Shown: positions 47,041 to 55,354 of the stretch, one piece after another | Position numbering within the stretch: position 1 is the first letter of the stretch | Layout of the letters: each line of letters opens with the position of its first letter | Source: an uncultured Coriobacteriaceae bacterium | GTDB lineage: Bacteria; Actinomycetota; Coriobacteriia; Coriobacteriales; Coriobacteriaceae | Length of the DNA: 64,000 nucleotides | Direction of reading: 5' to 3' | Assembly (NCBI GenBank): GCA_944322305.1 | Contig: CALUOP010000004.1 | Coordinates: 186,001-250,000 of the forward strand | Made by a program: the position numbers and the translations under genes | The notes under the pieces: model-generated | The model's database searches: none | Told to the model about the DNA's origin: nothing | Seen by the model: only the letters and a program-made list of their open reading frames with translations

Positions 47041-47084
47041 ACCGTGTATATTCGCTATCTACAGTATATATACGGTATACACAG
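47041..47084 (-). promoter_or_regulatory. AT-rich operator/promoter of the gntR-ABC operon
   Basis: A sharp AT-rich island in GC-rich DNA, 87 nt upstream of the gntR start. It has overlapping inverted repeats: GTATATATAC-type centres flanked by TACCG/TGTA words, and ATACCGTGTATATTCG nearby. This is what a YtrA autorepressor site and its promoter would look like. Confidence 0.55.
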
Positions 47085-47135
47085 TTTGCAAGAAAAACTT
47101 TGCGGCCGCGGACCGCTGCCACGACGCGCAAACGG

Positions 47136-47166
47136 GTTGGATGGAACACGTCCCCAACCAACCCGC
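47136..47166. repeat. 31-bp direct repeat, right copy
   Basis: Second copy of the 46555-46585 repeat, 581 bp away in the same orientation; the two bracket the gntR gene and its promoter. Confidence 0.8.
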
Positions 47167-47174
47167 GCAAGGCA

Positions 47175-47199
47175 AAGGGGCGCCGCGGCGGCGCCCCTT
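47175..47199 (-). terminator. terminator after the SPFH gene
   Basis: AAGGGGCGCC pairs with GGCGCCCCTT around a 5-nt loop, followed by TTGCCTT on the minus strand; 42 nt beyond the SPFH stop. Confidence 0.65.
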
Positions 47200-47240
47200 C
47201 GGTTGGGTAGATCACTGTGAGAAGCGGTGTGTCCGCGCGC

Positions 47241-48194
47241 TTACGCCGCAGGCCCGTTGCCGTCCGGCTTGTGAGCGCTCGCCGCAGCCATCATCTGCTC
47301 GAACATGCTGGAGCTCTCGCGAAAGTCGCTCGGCAGCAGCACCGTAGAGCTCCGCCCGGTCCGCGCGTACTCGGCCATCATCTCGGACCACTGCGTGAAC
47401 ATGAACAGCAGGTTGGCCTCGTCGTTGCCGATGCCGGTTTCCTGGATGATCTCCAGCGAGTCCTTGATGCCCAGCGCGATGGCCTTGCGCTGGTTGGCAA
47501 TACCCTTGCCGGCCTCCTCCATAGCCTCCGCCTCGGCCTTCGCCTCGGTCACGCGCTTGATGCGATCGGCCTCGGCCAGGTCCTGCGCGGCGGCCTTGGT
47601 GCGCTGCGCGGCGTTGATCTGGTTCATGGAGTCCTCGACCTCGCGCGGCAGAGCGATCCGCGTGATCAGCGTGGACACCAGCACAAAGCCGTAGGCCGCC
47701 ATCTGCTCGGACACCGTCTCGTTCACGTCGCGCGCGATGTCGTCCTTCTTGGCAAACACCTCGTCGAGGGTGTACACGGGGATAGCCGAGCGCAGCGCGT
47801 CGGTCAGAAAGTCGCGCATCTGCTCAACCGGCTGCGCCAGCATGTAGTAGCTCTTGTACACGCCGGACTCCGACGGCACCGCCCCGCGTGAGAAGTCAAC
47901 GTGGTACTGCGCCGAGATCTCAAGGTCGATGGTGACGTTGTCCTCGGTTTTCACGTCTACGTTGAAGCCGTTTTTCATGGTGCGCAGGCTCACCGTCGCC
48001 ACGCGACGCTCGATGAAGGGAATCTTCAGCGCAAAACCGGCGCTCACGATGCGGTTGAACTTGCCCAGCCGCTCGATAATCACCGCATGCTGCTGTTTGA
48101 CGATGAAGATCGACTGCGACAGCAGCCACACCACAACGATCACGACGATAACAACAGGGATAACGGTACCCAAAAGCTGGCCGAACGCGTACAT
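47241..48194 (-). CDS. SPFH/band 7 (stomatin/QmcA-like) membrane protein, 317 aa
   Basis: An N-terminal TM helix (about residues 8-25) is followed by the SPFH domain (FIVKQQHAVIIERLGKFNRI to about 190) and a long helical coiled-coil with AQRTKAAAQDLAEADRIKR. Such proteins form membrane rings that scaffold microdomains or proteases. The usual NfeD partner is missing. Start at 48194 with GGAGG upstream. Confidence 0.88.
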   Translation of the reverse strand: MYAFGQLLGTVIPVVIVVIVVVWLLSQSIFIVKQQHAVIIERLGKFNRIVSAGFALKIPFIERRVATVSLRTMKNGFNVDVKTEDNVTIDLEISAQYHVDFSRGAVPSESGVYKSYYMLAQPVEQMRDFLTDALRSAIPVYTLDEVFAKKDDIARDVNETVSEQMAAYGFVLVSTLITRIALPREVEDSMNQINAAQRTKAAAQDLAEADRIKRVTEAKAEAEAMEEAGKGIANQRKAIALGIKDSLEIIQETGIGNDEANLLFMFTQWSEMMAEYARTGRSSTVLLPSDFRESSSMFEQMMAAASAHKPDGNGPAA

Positions 48195-48335
48195 GGTTCC
48201 TCCGATCCGTGCCACGGCCACACGCCTGAGCGCGCCGCCCGCGCAGCGCGGGCGTGTCACCCGTATACCCACAGTGGACCGCAGGCTTACGGGTTGCCGT
48301 TGGCGGCTGAAAGGAGGCCGGCTGCGGGAGAGGAG

Positions 48336-49469
48336 CTACAGGATCTCGATCGCCCCGTTTTTCACCGTCAGGCCGATGTTGCCCGCCAGCAGCTCGTCAA
48401 GCTGGCTGCCCACCAGCTCATGGCGCCACCCGTGCGCCAGCCTGGACTCGTCGCGGTGCCGCACGAAGTCGTACAGGTCGTCGCGCGAGGCGATCATGCC
48501 CGTGGCCACGCCCGAGCGGTCGGAGATGAGCCGCACCAGCGCGTACATCAGGTCGGAGACGCTCTCGAGCTCGTGCGAGGGCGTGTGGTGCGCATGCCCC
48601 GTCACCGGGAGCCGGTCGTGCGGGCACTTCACCCCGCGCTCCACCGCCAGCATCAGCGCGCCCACGTCTTTCTCGGAGAGCTGCTCGGTGCCGCGCACGC
48701 CGCGCACGTCGGCGGCGGTGCGGGGCAGGCGGCGGCACAGGGCGATAAGCACCTCGTCCGAAAGCACCCACTTGCGCGGGATGTCGGCCGCCTCGGCTCG
48801 ACGCTCGCGCCACTCGGCCACCTCGCGCGCCACGGCAAGCTGCCGACGCGTCAGCGAGCTGATCCGCTTCACGCGCCTGTACGCCTGGCGACGGTCCGGC
48901 TCGTAGTGCCCAACCTGCGTGAGCGGGTACAGCTCGTCGCGCACCCAGGAAAGGCGACCACGATCGACCAGCTCCTGCGCCATCAGGCGATAAGCACGGA
49001 TGAGGTAGCGCACGTCGTCCAGCGCGTACTCCAACTGCGCGGGCGTGAGCGGGCGGCGCGACCAGTCGGTCAGCGACTCCTGCTTGGGCAGGTCGACCCC
49101 GCAGTAGGTGTGCACCACCGCACTGTAGGCAACCTGCATGCGCATCCCCAAAAACGCAGCGGCCACCTGCGTGTCGAAGATCGGCTTGGGCAGGCACCCC
49201 AGCGTGCGGTAGAGCACCTCCATGTCCTGCGAACATGCGTGGAACACCTTCGTCACCCGGCGGTTGGCCATGAGCTCGGCCAGCGGCTCCAAGTCGCCGA
49301 TCGCCAGCGGGTCGATGGCGACGCACTCCTCGTCGGTGGCAACCTGCACCAAGCACAGGCGCGGCCGGTAGGTGCGCTCGCGCAGGAACTCGGTGTCAAC
49401 GGCTATGGCGTCGCGCGCGGCGGCGCGCTCGCAAAACGCAACAAGCTCGGCATGTGTGGAAATGTACAT
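48336..49469 (-). CDS. rnd: ribonuclease D, 377 aa
   Basis: 3-prime exoribonuclease that trims tRNA and other stable RNAs. DEDDy motifs: VDTEFLRERTY, ACSQDMEVL and YALDDVRYL. An HRDC domain (about residues 215-290) follows, and a second helical domain completes the C-terminus. Divergent from the lipid kinase. Confidence 0.88.
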   Translation of the reverse strand: MYISTHAELVAFCERAAARDAIAVDTEFLRERTYRPRLCLVQVATDEECVAIDPLAIGDLEPLAELMANRRVTKVFHACSQDMEVLYRTLGCLPKPIFDTQVAAAFLGMRMQVAYSAVVHTYCGVDLPKQESLTDWSRRPLTPAQLEYALDDVRYLIRAYRLMAQELVDRGRLSWVRDELYPLTQVGHYEPDRRQAYRRVKRISSLTRRQLAVAREVAEWRERRAEAADIPRKWVLSDEVLIALCRRLPRTAADVRGVRGTEQLSEKDVGALMLAVERGVKCPHDRLPVTGHAHHTPSHELESVSDLMYALVRLISDRSGVATGMIASRDDLYDFVRHRDESRLAHGWRHELVGSQLDELLAGNIGLTVKNGAIEIL

Positions 49470-49567
49470 AGTCCCCTAAAAAACGCGAAGAACCCGGCTG
49501 GAGCGGGTACTATCTGCATATTCGATCTTCTATGATACAAGCCTTCAGCTAGATGGGAAGTGCGTAA

Positions 49568-50500
49568 ATGCGTTGCCTCATCATCCACAACCCCGCCTCA
49601 GGCCCGCGCTCTGACGAGATCGACGCGTTCATCCACGCGTTTGCGCAGGCCGGGGACGAGATCGTCCTCCGTTACCTGGGAGAGGGCCTCGAAGCCGCCG
49701 AAGCCGTTGCCGACGCCGCCTCGTTTGACCGCATCGTGCTCTCGGGCGGGGACGGCACCATCTCCAACCTCGCGACGCACCTGGTGGCAACCGGCGCCAC
49801 CACGCCGCTGCTGATCTTCCCCTCGGGCACGGCCAACCTGTTCTTCAACAACATCGGCAACGCGCCCGAGCCCGCGGCGCTGGCGCACACCGCGCGTGCC
49901 GGCCGCACCGCACAGGCCGACATGGGCGAACTGTTTTGGGAGGACCCCGAGACCGGCAAGATGCAGCGCCACGGATTCCTCATCATCGCCGGCTCGGGCT
50001 ACGACGCCACCATCATGGAGAAGGCCGAGGAGAGCAAGGCCGACCTGGGCGAGTTCGCCTACTTCGCCGCAGCGCTCAACACCCCGAACCCGCAGGTGGC
50101 CCACTTCACCATCGAGCACGACGGCGTGGTGGAGGAGCACGACGGCATCGCCTGCATGGTTGCCAACACCGCTCAGATCCAGGGCGACATCAAGCTCTTC
50201 CCCGACTGCCGCATGGACGATGGTTACCTGGACGTAGCCGTGGTGGAGCCGGCTGCAACCGTGCAGCTGCTGCCCACCCTTTTGGCCGGTATCCTCGATC
50301 CGGCGGGCAAGGGCCTGGGCCGCCCGCAGTTCACGATGCTGCGCACCAAAGAGGTTAAGATCACCTGCAAACCGTCGCTGGGCATGCAGTTCGACGGAGA
50401 GATCATCCCCTCCTCCACGGGCATCTTCGGCGCCCGCGTGCTGCCGCGCGTCCTCAACCTGCTGGTTGACGACTTCTCCAACCTCACGCCGAGCAAGTAA
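49568..50500 (+). CDS. diacylglycerol/lipid kinase family protein, 310 aa
   Basis: DAGK catalytic-domain protein of the YegS/DgkB type, phosphorylating a lipid alcohol with ATP. HNPASG at the N-terminus, LSGGDGTISNLA (nucleotide-binding GGDGT) at about residue 60 and PSGTANLF follow the family order. The C-terminal MQFDGE motif is present. Whether it acts on diacylglycerol or another lipid cannot be told. Confidence 0.85.
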   Translation: MRCLIIHNPASGPRSDEIDAFIHAFAQAGDEIVLRYLGEGLEAAEAVADAASFDRIVLSGGDGTISNLATHLVATGATTPLLIFPSGTANLFFNNIGNAPEPAALAHTARAGRTAQADMGELFWEDPETGKMQRHGFLIIAGSGYDATIMEKAEESKADLGEFAYFAAALNTPNPQVAHFTIEHDGVVEEHDGIACMVANTAQIQGDIKLFPDCRMDDGYLDVAVVEPAATVQLLPTLLAGILDPAGKGLGRPQFTMLRTKEVKITCKPSLGMQFDGEIIPSSTGIFGARVLPRVLNLLVDDFSNLTPSK

Positions 50501-50525
50501 GCCCGGCAACAGAGGCACCGCGAGC

Positions 50526-50588
50526 AAAAGGCCGGCCCTCCTGTCTGCAAGGTTGCAAGACCTCAGAGGACAAGAGAGCCGGCCGTTG
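50526..50588 (+). terminator. hairpin after the lipid kinase gene
   Basis: GGCCGGC pairs with GCCGGCC and adjacent bases extend the stem with one mismatch around a long loop; 26 nt beyond the stop. The following GTTGCTTT is a weak U-tract. Confidence 0.5.
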
Positions 50589-50693
50589 CTTTAGGCCTGC
50601 GGCAAGGCAGCCGGGCGGCGGTGTTGCGCCGCCGCAGCTCCGCCGCCGCGCGCGTGCGCACGCTCTTCTCTATCGCCAAAGCGCAAGAACCCG

Positions 50694-51122
50694 CTACTCG
50701 GCGACCTCGACAAGCTCGATCTCAAAGACCAGCGGCTTGCCGGCGAGCTCGTGGTTGGCGTCCACCACCACGTTCTCGTCGTTCACCTCGGCGATAACCG
50801 CCGGGACGGGCTGGCCCATGGGGCCGCCGAGCATGACCTTGTCGCCGGGGTGCATCTCGTCGGCATTGGGAACCTGGGCGCGCGGGAAGGAGATCACCAG
50901 GTCCTCGCGACGCTCGCCGTACGCCTGGTCAGCGGGGATGTGGACGGTCTTCTTCTCGCCCACCTCCATGTTCTCCACCGCCGCGTCGAAGCCGGCGATC
51001 ATCTGGCCGGCGCCGCACGTAAACGCAATGGGCTCGCCGCGGTCATAGGAGCTGTCGAACTGCGTGCCGTCCTCCAGCGTGCCGCGGTAATGGGCCTTGA
51101 CCTGCTTGCCGTTGTTTGACAT
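50694..51122 (-). CDS. FKBP-type peptidyl-prolyl isomerase (SlyD-like), 142 aa
   Basis: Catalyses cis-trans proline isomerisation. GTLEDGTQFDSSYDRGEPIAF begins the FKBP fold and an inserted IF domain (about residues 70-125) follows, as in SlyD; FEIELVEV ends it. The metal-binding histidine tail of SlyD is missing. Start at 51122. Confidence 0.9.
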   Translation of the reverse strand: MSNNGKQVKAHYRGTLEDGTQFDSSYDRGEPIAFTCGAGQMIAGFDAAVENMEVGEKKTVHIPADQAYGERREDLVISFPRAQVPNADEMHPGDKVMLGGPMGQPVPAVIAEVNDENVVVDANHELAGKPLVFEIELVEVAE

Positions 51123-51162
51123 GGTATACCTTTCCACGAGGCGCCACGCAGGCGCTTTGTCA

Positions 51163-51972
51163 GTGTTGACCTACCATACCAAAGGAGCAACCACGAAAAA
51201 AGAGCGCGCCGCAGGCTCCACGAACACCCTGTACCTGGCCACCTGCGCAGGCACCGTGCCGGTTACCGTCATACGCAAGCGGGTGAAGAACTTCAACCTG
51301 CGCGTGCGCGCGGACGGCTCGGTATGCTTGAGCATGCCAGCGCGCGCCACGCTCGACGCAGCCCAGCAGATGCTGGACCGCCACGTCCGCTGGGTCGAGA
51401 AGCGCCTGGCGCGGGCTGCCGCGGCCGAGAAGGGTCGGCGCGGCGTGCTGGAGGCGGGCTTCGTGCCGCTGTGGGGCCAGCGCGCAGAGATCGCCTTGCG
51501 CCTAGACGAGACGTGCCGGCACGCCGGCGCGCGGCTGGTTAAGGAAGAAGGGCCTGAAACAGCCGCAAAGCCGCAGGCAGTTATCGAAATGACGCTACCT
51601 GCCGCACTCGACGCGGCCGCACGCGAGGAAGCGGCGCAAGCGCTGGTCGAGAAGATCTATCGCGCGGAGATCCTGCGTGTGCTGCCCGCTATAGCCCCAA
51701 CCTACGAGAACGCGCTCGGCGTGCAGGCCAGCGCATGGAGCGTGCGACGCATGAAGACACGCTGGGGATCCTGCACGCCCAAGACAAAGCGCATGCGCCT
51801 AAACGCGCAGCTCGCCGCCTATCCACCTTTCTGCCTCGACTACGTAGTCGCCCACGAGCTGGCCCACCTGCGAGAACCCAGCCACAACGAGCATTTCCAT
51901 GTACTGGTGGAAGACTGCTGCAAGCACGCCGAACAAGCCCAAAAACGCCTACGCCAGTCCCCATTGGAGTAA
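51163..51972 (+). CDS. YgjP-like (DUF45) metal-dependent hydrolase, 269 aa
   Basis: A predicted zinc metallopeptidase. RKRVKNFNLRVRADGSV is the conserved N-terminal region, RRMKTRWGSCTPK the central motif and VVAHELAHLREPSHNEHFH holds the zinc ligands. A low-complexity insert (about residues 115-140) is unusual. The start is uncertain: GTG at 51163 fits the frame; the better Shine-Dalgarno sequence at 51182-51186 is followed only by ACG. Divergent from the FKBP gene. Confidence 0.78.
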   Translation: MLTYHTKGATTKKERAAGSTNTLYLATCAGTVPVTVIRKRVKNFNLRVRADGSVCLSMPARATLDAAQQMLDRHVRWVEKRLARAAAAEKGRRGVLEAGFVPLWGQRAEIALRLDETCRHAGARLVKEEGPETAAKPQAVIEMTLPAALDAAAREEAAQALVEKIYRAEILRVLPAIAPTYENALGVQASAWSVRRMKTRWGSCTPKTKRMRLNAQLAAYPPFCLDYVVAHELAHLREPSHNEHFHVLVEDCCKHAEQAQKRLRQSPLE

Positions 51973-52069
51973 CGCTTCAACTCAAGACTACGTCCCAATG
52001 AAAAAATGCCTTCCCGCCGCCGGCGATAGCGAAGCGCCTCGCCGCATAGCAAGTACGCACAAGAACGAA

Positions 52070-52143
52070 GGCCGGGCCGAGGCGATAAGGTTCGTGGATT
52101 TGATATCGGGCAAATCCACGGTTCTTATCGCCTCGGCCCGGCC
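52070..52143. repeat. long two-stem hairpin with ATATCGGG loop, copy 1
   Basis: A perfect 20-bp outer stem (52070-52089 with 52124-52143) is joined by a short internal loop to a 9-bp inner stem (GTGGATTTG with CAAATCCAC), closed by the 8-nt loop ATATCGGG at 52103-52110. It lies between the convergent YgjP-like and folB genes. A second copy at 55269-55344 keeps the loop but changes paired bases. Confidence 0.85.
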
Positions 52144-52191
52144 CCTCGCAGGTCAAAGCCAAACGCGTATGCACGTTAACTCAGCGCTTCG

Positions 52192-52575
52192 CTATCGCCA
52201 GCGCTCAATCTCCACGCCTACCGTGCGCAACGGCAGCCCCACGGGCGCCCAAGGCTTCTCCACCTTTACGCGCACACCGCGCGCCAGCTCGTAGCGCTCG
52301 AGCAAAGCCGCAGCCACCTGCTCGGCAACCGCCTCGATGAGCTTGAAGGTATGCGCGCGCAGGTACTCGTCGATAAACTGGGCGGCCTCGCCGTAGTTGA
52401 TGGAAAGCGCGAGGTCGTCGGCCTCGCCTGCGGCGCGGGTCTCGCAGAAAAACGCCACCGAGACCACGAACTTCTGCCCGAGCGCGTTCTCCTCGGGGTA
52501 CACGCCGTGGTTGGCAAAGACCTCGAGCCCGTCAATGAACACGGTATCGCAACCGGTGCGGTCAGCTGTGGACAT
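52192..52575 (-). CDS. folB: dihydroneopterin aldolase, 127 aa
   Basis: Splits dihydroneopterin to 6-hydroxymethyl-dihydropterin in folate synthesis. FIDGLEVFANHGVYPEE is the family beginning with the catalytic region, LIEAVAEQVAAALLE follows and KVEKPWAP ends the core. Follows the HD-domain gene by 8 nt in a folE-HD-folB group. Confidence 0.9.
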   Translation of the reverse strand: MSTADRTGCDTVFIDGLEVFANHGVYPEENALGQKFVVSVAFFCETRAAGEADDLALSINYGEAAQFIDEYLRAHTFKLIEAVAEQVAAALLERYELARGVRVKVEKPWAPVGLPLRTVGVEIERWR

Positions 52576-52583
52576 AATGCCTC

Positions 52584-53312
52584 CTACCAGGAGATTTCCG
52601 TTACGCGGCGCTCGGGCGCCCATTTGCAGCGGTCGGCTGCAGAGCAGGCGAAGCAGGTGCGCGAGCGCTTGTCGGCGTGGTAGATGAGACGCTCGAGCGG
52701 GGTCGCGTCCGGCCGCAGATGGCGGTGCCCGCGGATGGCCGTGAGGATCTGGCGCGCCTGCACCGTGGTGAACGAGGCGTCATCCGGCAAGGTGGCAAGG
52801 ATGCCCGAGGCGATCTTCTCGCCCGCCAGCTCGTGCGGCGTACCGGTTGCGTACTGCTCAGCCTTGCCCACGTCGTGCAGCAGTGCCGTGGCGTACACAA
52901 GCTCGCGGTCGAAGCCCAGGTGCTCCTCGAGGTTCTCGATCCACGCCAGGCGCGCCACGTCCAGCAGATGAGGGAGGCCGTGGCGGCAAAACGGCCGATC
53001 GCGCTCGAAGTCGTTCAGCGCGCGGAAATGACGCTGGAACAGCTCATGGTTCCAGATGGCGTTCACGCGCGGCATAACGCTGGCGCGTGCGTCAGGCGCC
53101 GGCGCGCCCGCGCGCGCAATCGGATGCGCCGAGACGGCGGCAGGTTGCAGATCGGCCTTCTCGTCCTCGTGCTTCTCGGCCGCCGTGTCGGAGGCGCGCA
53201 GAACCGGCAGCACGGTGGTAACGTCGGAGTCAAGCGCCGGATGCGCCAGGTTCTGCATCGCCTCAGCGGCATCCGCCAGAAGCCTGCGGTCCGGTAGAAT
53301 CTCACGCGCCAT
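52584..53312 (-). CDS. HD-domain phosphohydrolase, 242 aa
   Basis: The metal-binding HD fold begins at about residue 110: CRHGLPHLLDVARLA, then ALLHDVGKAEQY and IRGHRHLRPD. The first 90 residues have no known domain. A cysteine group near the C-terminus (CFACSAADRC) is unusual. Sitting between folE and folB, it could remove phosphates from dihydroneopterin triphosphate, a step whose enzyme is often unassigned, but this is inference. Confidence 0.78.
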   Translation of the reverse strand: MAREILPDRRLLADAAEAMQNLAHPALDSDVTTVLPVLRASDTAAEKHEDEKADLQPAAVSAHPIARAGAPAPDARASVMPRVNAIWNHELFQRHFRALNDFERDRPFCRHGLPHLLDVARLAWIENLEEHLGFDRELVYATALLHDVGKAEQYATGTPHELAGEKIASGILATLPDDASFTTVQARQILTAIRGHRHLRPDATPLERLIYHADKRSRTCFACSAADRCKWAPERRVTEISW

Positions 53313-53314
53313 GC

Positions 53315-53872
53315 CTACCGCCCCAGCATGCGGAAGAAGCGCTGCTCAAGCGCTGGGTCCGTCTCAAACGCACCGCGGCAGGAGCAGGTGACGGTGCGAG
53401 CGCCGGGCTTCTTCACGCCGCGCATGGTCATGCACATGTGCTCCGCCTCGAGCATGACGATGGCGCCCTGGCAGCCCAGCTCGCGCATCAGCGCGTCGGC
53501 GATCTGGTCGGTCAGGCGCTCCTGCAGCTGCAGGCGGCGGGCAAAGGCCTCCACCGTGCGGGCGAGCTTGGACAGGCCCGCCACACGGCCGTTGGGAATG
53601 TAGCCGATGTGCGCGTGACCGTAAAACGGCAGCAGGTGATGCTCGCACAGCGAGAAGAAGGCGATGTCGCGCTCGATCACGATGTCGTTCGACGACACGG
53701 GAAACGTCTTGGCCAAGTGCTCGGAAGCGTCCGACTCCATGCCGGCCAGCAGCTCGGTGTACATGCGCGCCACGCGGTCGGGCGTCTCAAGCAGGCCCTC
53801 GCGGGCTGGGTCCTCCCCTATCCCTTCGAGGAGCAGGCGCGTGGCCTCGCGAACTTTGTCCTGATCAACCAT
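53315..53872 (-). CDS. folE: GTP cyclohydrolase I, 185 aa
   Basis: Makes dihydroneopterin triphosphate from GTP, the first step of folate synthesis. [20 protein letters not shown] carries the zinc ligand Cys and His, [14 protein letters not shown] and [14 protein letters not shown] with the partner Cys follow, and [10 protein letters not shown] is the end motif. Standard length. Coupled to the HD-domain gene. Confidence 0.94.
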   Translation of the reverse strand: MVDQDKVREATRLLLEGIGEDPAREGLLETPDRVARMYTELLAGMESDASEHLAKTFPVSSNDIVIERDIAFFSLCEHHLLPFYGHAHIGYIPNGRVAGLSKLARTVEAFARRLQLQERLTDQIADALMRELGCQGAIVMLEAEHMCMTMRGVKKPGARTVTCSCRGAFETDPALEQRFFRMLGR

Positions 53873-53989
53873 AGCGCCCCTTCCGCGCGGTTTTCGTTCG
53901 GCGCGCCGACTCGGCGCAGCAATGCACCCACTATAGCACGTTCCGCATGGGCCCTCCCGCAGGTAGCGAGCAGCCAGGCCCCTCGGGAC

Positions 53990-54360
53990 GGCGCTCAGCG
54001 GGACGGTTGGTCGCCGTTTTATCGCCTAACGCCCAGTTGGTCGTTAACGCTTCATCTATCAGCAACGGCTGGTCGCTAGAATGACCTCTACGAGCAGCGC
54101 GTGATCGCCACGCTGCCAGCCCGACTTTCGCTTGCCCGCTGAACTGTCACCTAATGCTCGGCTGGTCGCTGTTAGCGCATCTAGCAGCAGCGCACGACCG
54201 CAGAGCCGCCGAGCCAACGCGCAGTTACCCGCCCTTTTGTCAGCTAGCGTCCGGTTAGTCGCAACGCTGTCATATAAGCCCGAAGTTGAACTCCCTTTCG
54301 ACATCTAATCTACGTTTAGACGCTCGGACGTCAACCAATTCTCGGAAATCCGGGAGTTGC
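53990..54360. repeat. degenerate roughly 30-33-bp repeats and a hairpin, in a gene-free stretch
   Basis: No gene is seen from 53873 to 54602. A word close to GGTTGGTCGC recurs at about 54005, 54035, 54067, 54160 and 54252, usually preceded by CTAACG- or CTATCAGC-like sequence, giving an approximate 30-33 bp period. At 54331-54352 AATTCTCGGA pairs with TCCGGGAGTT. The same hairpin occurs at 60227-60248 next to similar repeats. Confidence 0.55.
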
Positions 54361-54602
54361 ATGCTGTGAACGCGACTATCCAAATACAGGGCGACAAAAT
54401 CACGGGCAACCGAACCGCGCACCGGGCGCGGGTAGCCTCCTCGTGCCCAACCTCGCAGCTCAGCCGTCCGCCTGTAGCCAAACGACGGCCTCCGCCGCCT
54501 GTACCCCACGTTCGATAGCCTCTGCGCCTGCATCTGGCCGCGCCAGCACTCGCGCGCCCGGACCAACACCACCCTTGCCCGTGTCCGCCCTACGCGCCGG
54601 CG

Positions 54603-55214
54603 CTAATCCATCGTGTGCGTGGCGAACACCGGGTCGTCCACCCACGGAACGATGGCAGCCGACGCGTCCGCCCCGGGCTCAAGCGTCGCAAGCGCGGCAA
54701 GCGTTGTCGGCACGTCGATGATGCGCTGGTTGGAGCTGCCACGGAACCGCAGCGTGATATCGTGCAGCTCTTCCTCGTACGCTCCGTCAACCAAAACGTC
54801 TATCTGCGCGAGAAGCTCCTCGGTCACACCCGGCAGGTACTTCTCGCCCACTGCGGTGGCACCGGCCGGCAGCGGCAGGCCGAGCAGGGCCTCCAGCGCG
54901 TCGCCGGTAAAGCACCAGATGGACTTCTCAGGAAAGCGCTCGCGCACGCGGCGCAGAAACGGCAGCAGAGCCGTCTGGTTCTCAGGCTCCATGGGCTCGC
55001 CGCCCAGTACAGTAAGGCCGTCGATGTAGAAAGGCTCCAAGCTCGTCAGGATCTCGTCCTCAACCGCTGGCGTGAACTCCTGCCCGTGGCAGAAGTCCCA
55101 GGTAATGGCGTTGAAGCAGTTCTTGCAATGACGCCGGCACCCCGATACGAACAGCGACGTGCGCACCCCCTCGCCGTTAGCGATGTCGCAGTGCTTTATC
55201 TCGGAGTAGTACAT
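54603..55214 (-). CDS. nrdG: anaerobic ribonucleotide reductase activating protein, 203 aa
   Basis: Radical-SAM enzyme that makes the glycyl radical on NrdD. The cluster motif is CRRHCKNC (Cx3Cx2C) within GVRTSLFVSGCRRHC, and GGEPMEPEN follows. Start at 55214 (MYYSEIKHC) gives the family length. Downstream of nrdD, with the hairpin element 55269-55344 between. Confidence 0.93.
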   Translation of the reverse strand: MYYSEIKHCDIANGEGVRTSLFVSGCRRHCKNCFNAITWDFCHGQEFTPAVEDEILTSLEPFYIDGLTVLGGEPMEPENQTALLPFLRRVRERFPEKSIWCFTGDALEALLGLPLPAGATAVGEKYLPGVTEELLAQIDVLVDGAYEEELHDITLRFRGSSNQRIIDVPTTLAALATLEPGADASAAIVPWVDDPVFATHTMD

Positions 55215-55268
55215 GCCAGGCCCCCAACCGAACCTTAAGAGTAGACCAGTCTGCCCCTGTAAACGCAG

Positions 55269-55344
55269 GCGCGGGCGGCGGGTGATGAGGCTCTGGATTT
55301 TGATATCGGGCAAAATCCAGGTTCTTATCGCCCCCCGCCCGCGC
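55269..55344. repeat. long two-stem hairpin with ATATCGGG loop, copy 2
   Basis: Outer stem of about 21 bp (55269-55289 with 55124-type partner 55324-55344; one mismatch and some G-U pairs), internal loop, inner stem CTGGATTTTG with CAAAATCCAG, and the same 8-nt loop ATATCGGG at 55303-55310. It lies between nrdD and nrdG. Compared with copy 1, stems differ but stay paired. Confidence 0.85.
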
Positions 55345-55354
55345 TGGGCACTCG

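Noticed and set aside
54270-54572. Minus-strand open frame of 100 codons
   Set aside because: Its end coincides with the shared hairpin repeat found again at 60227, so it is repeat DNA.
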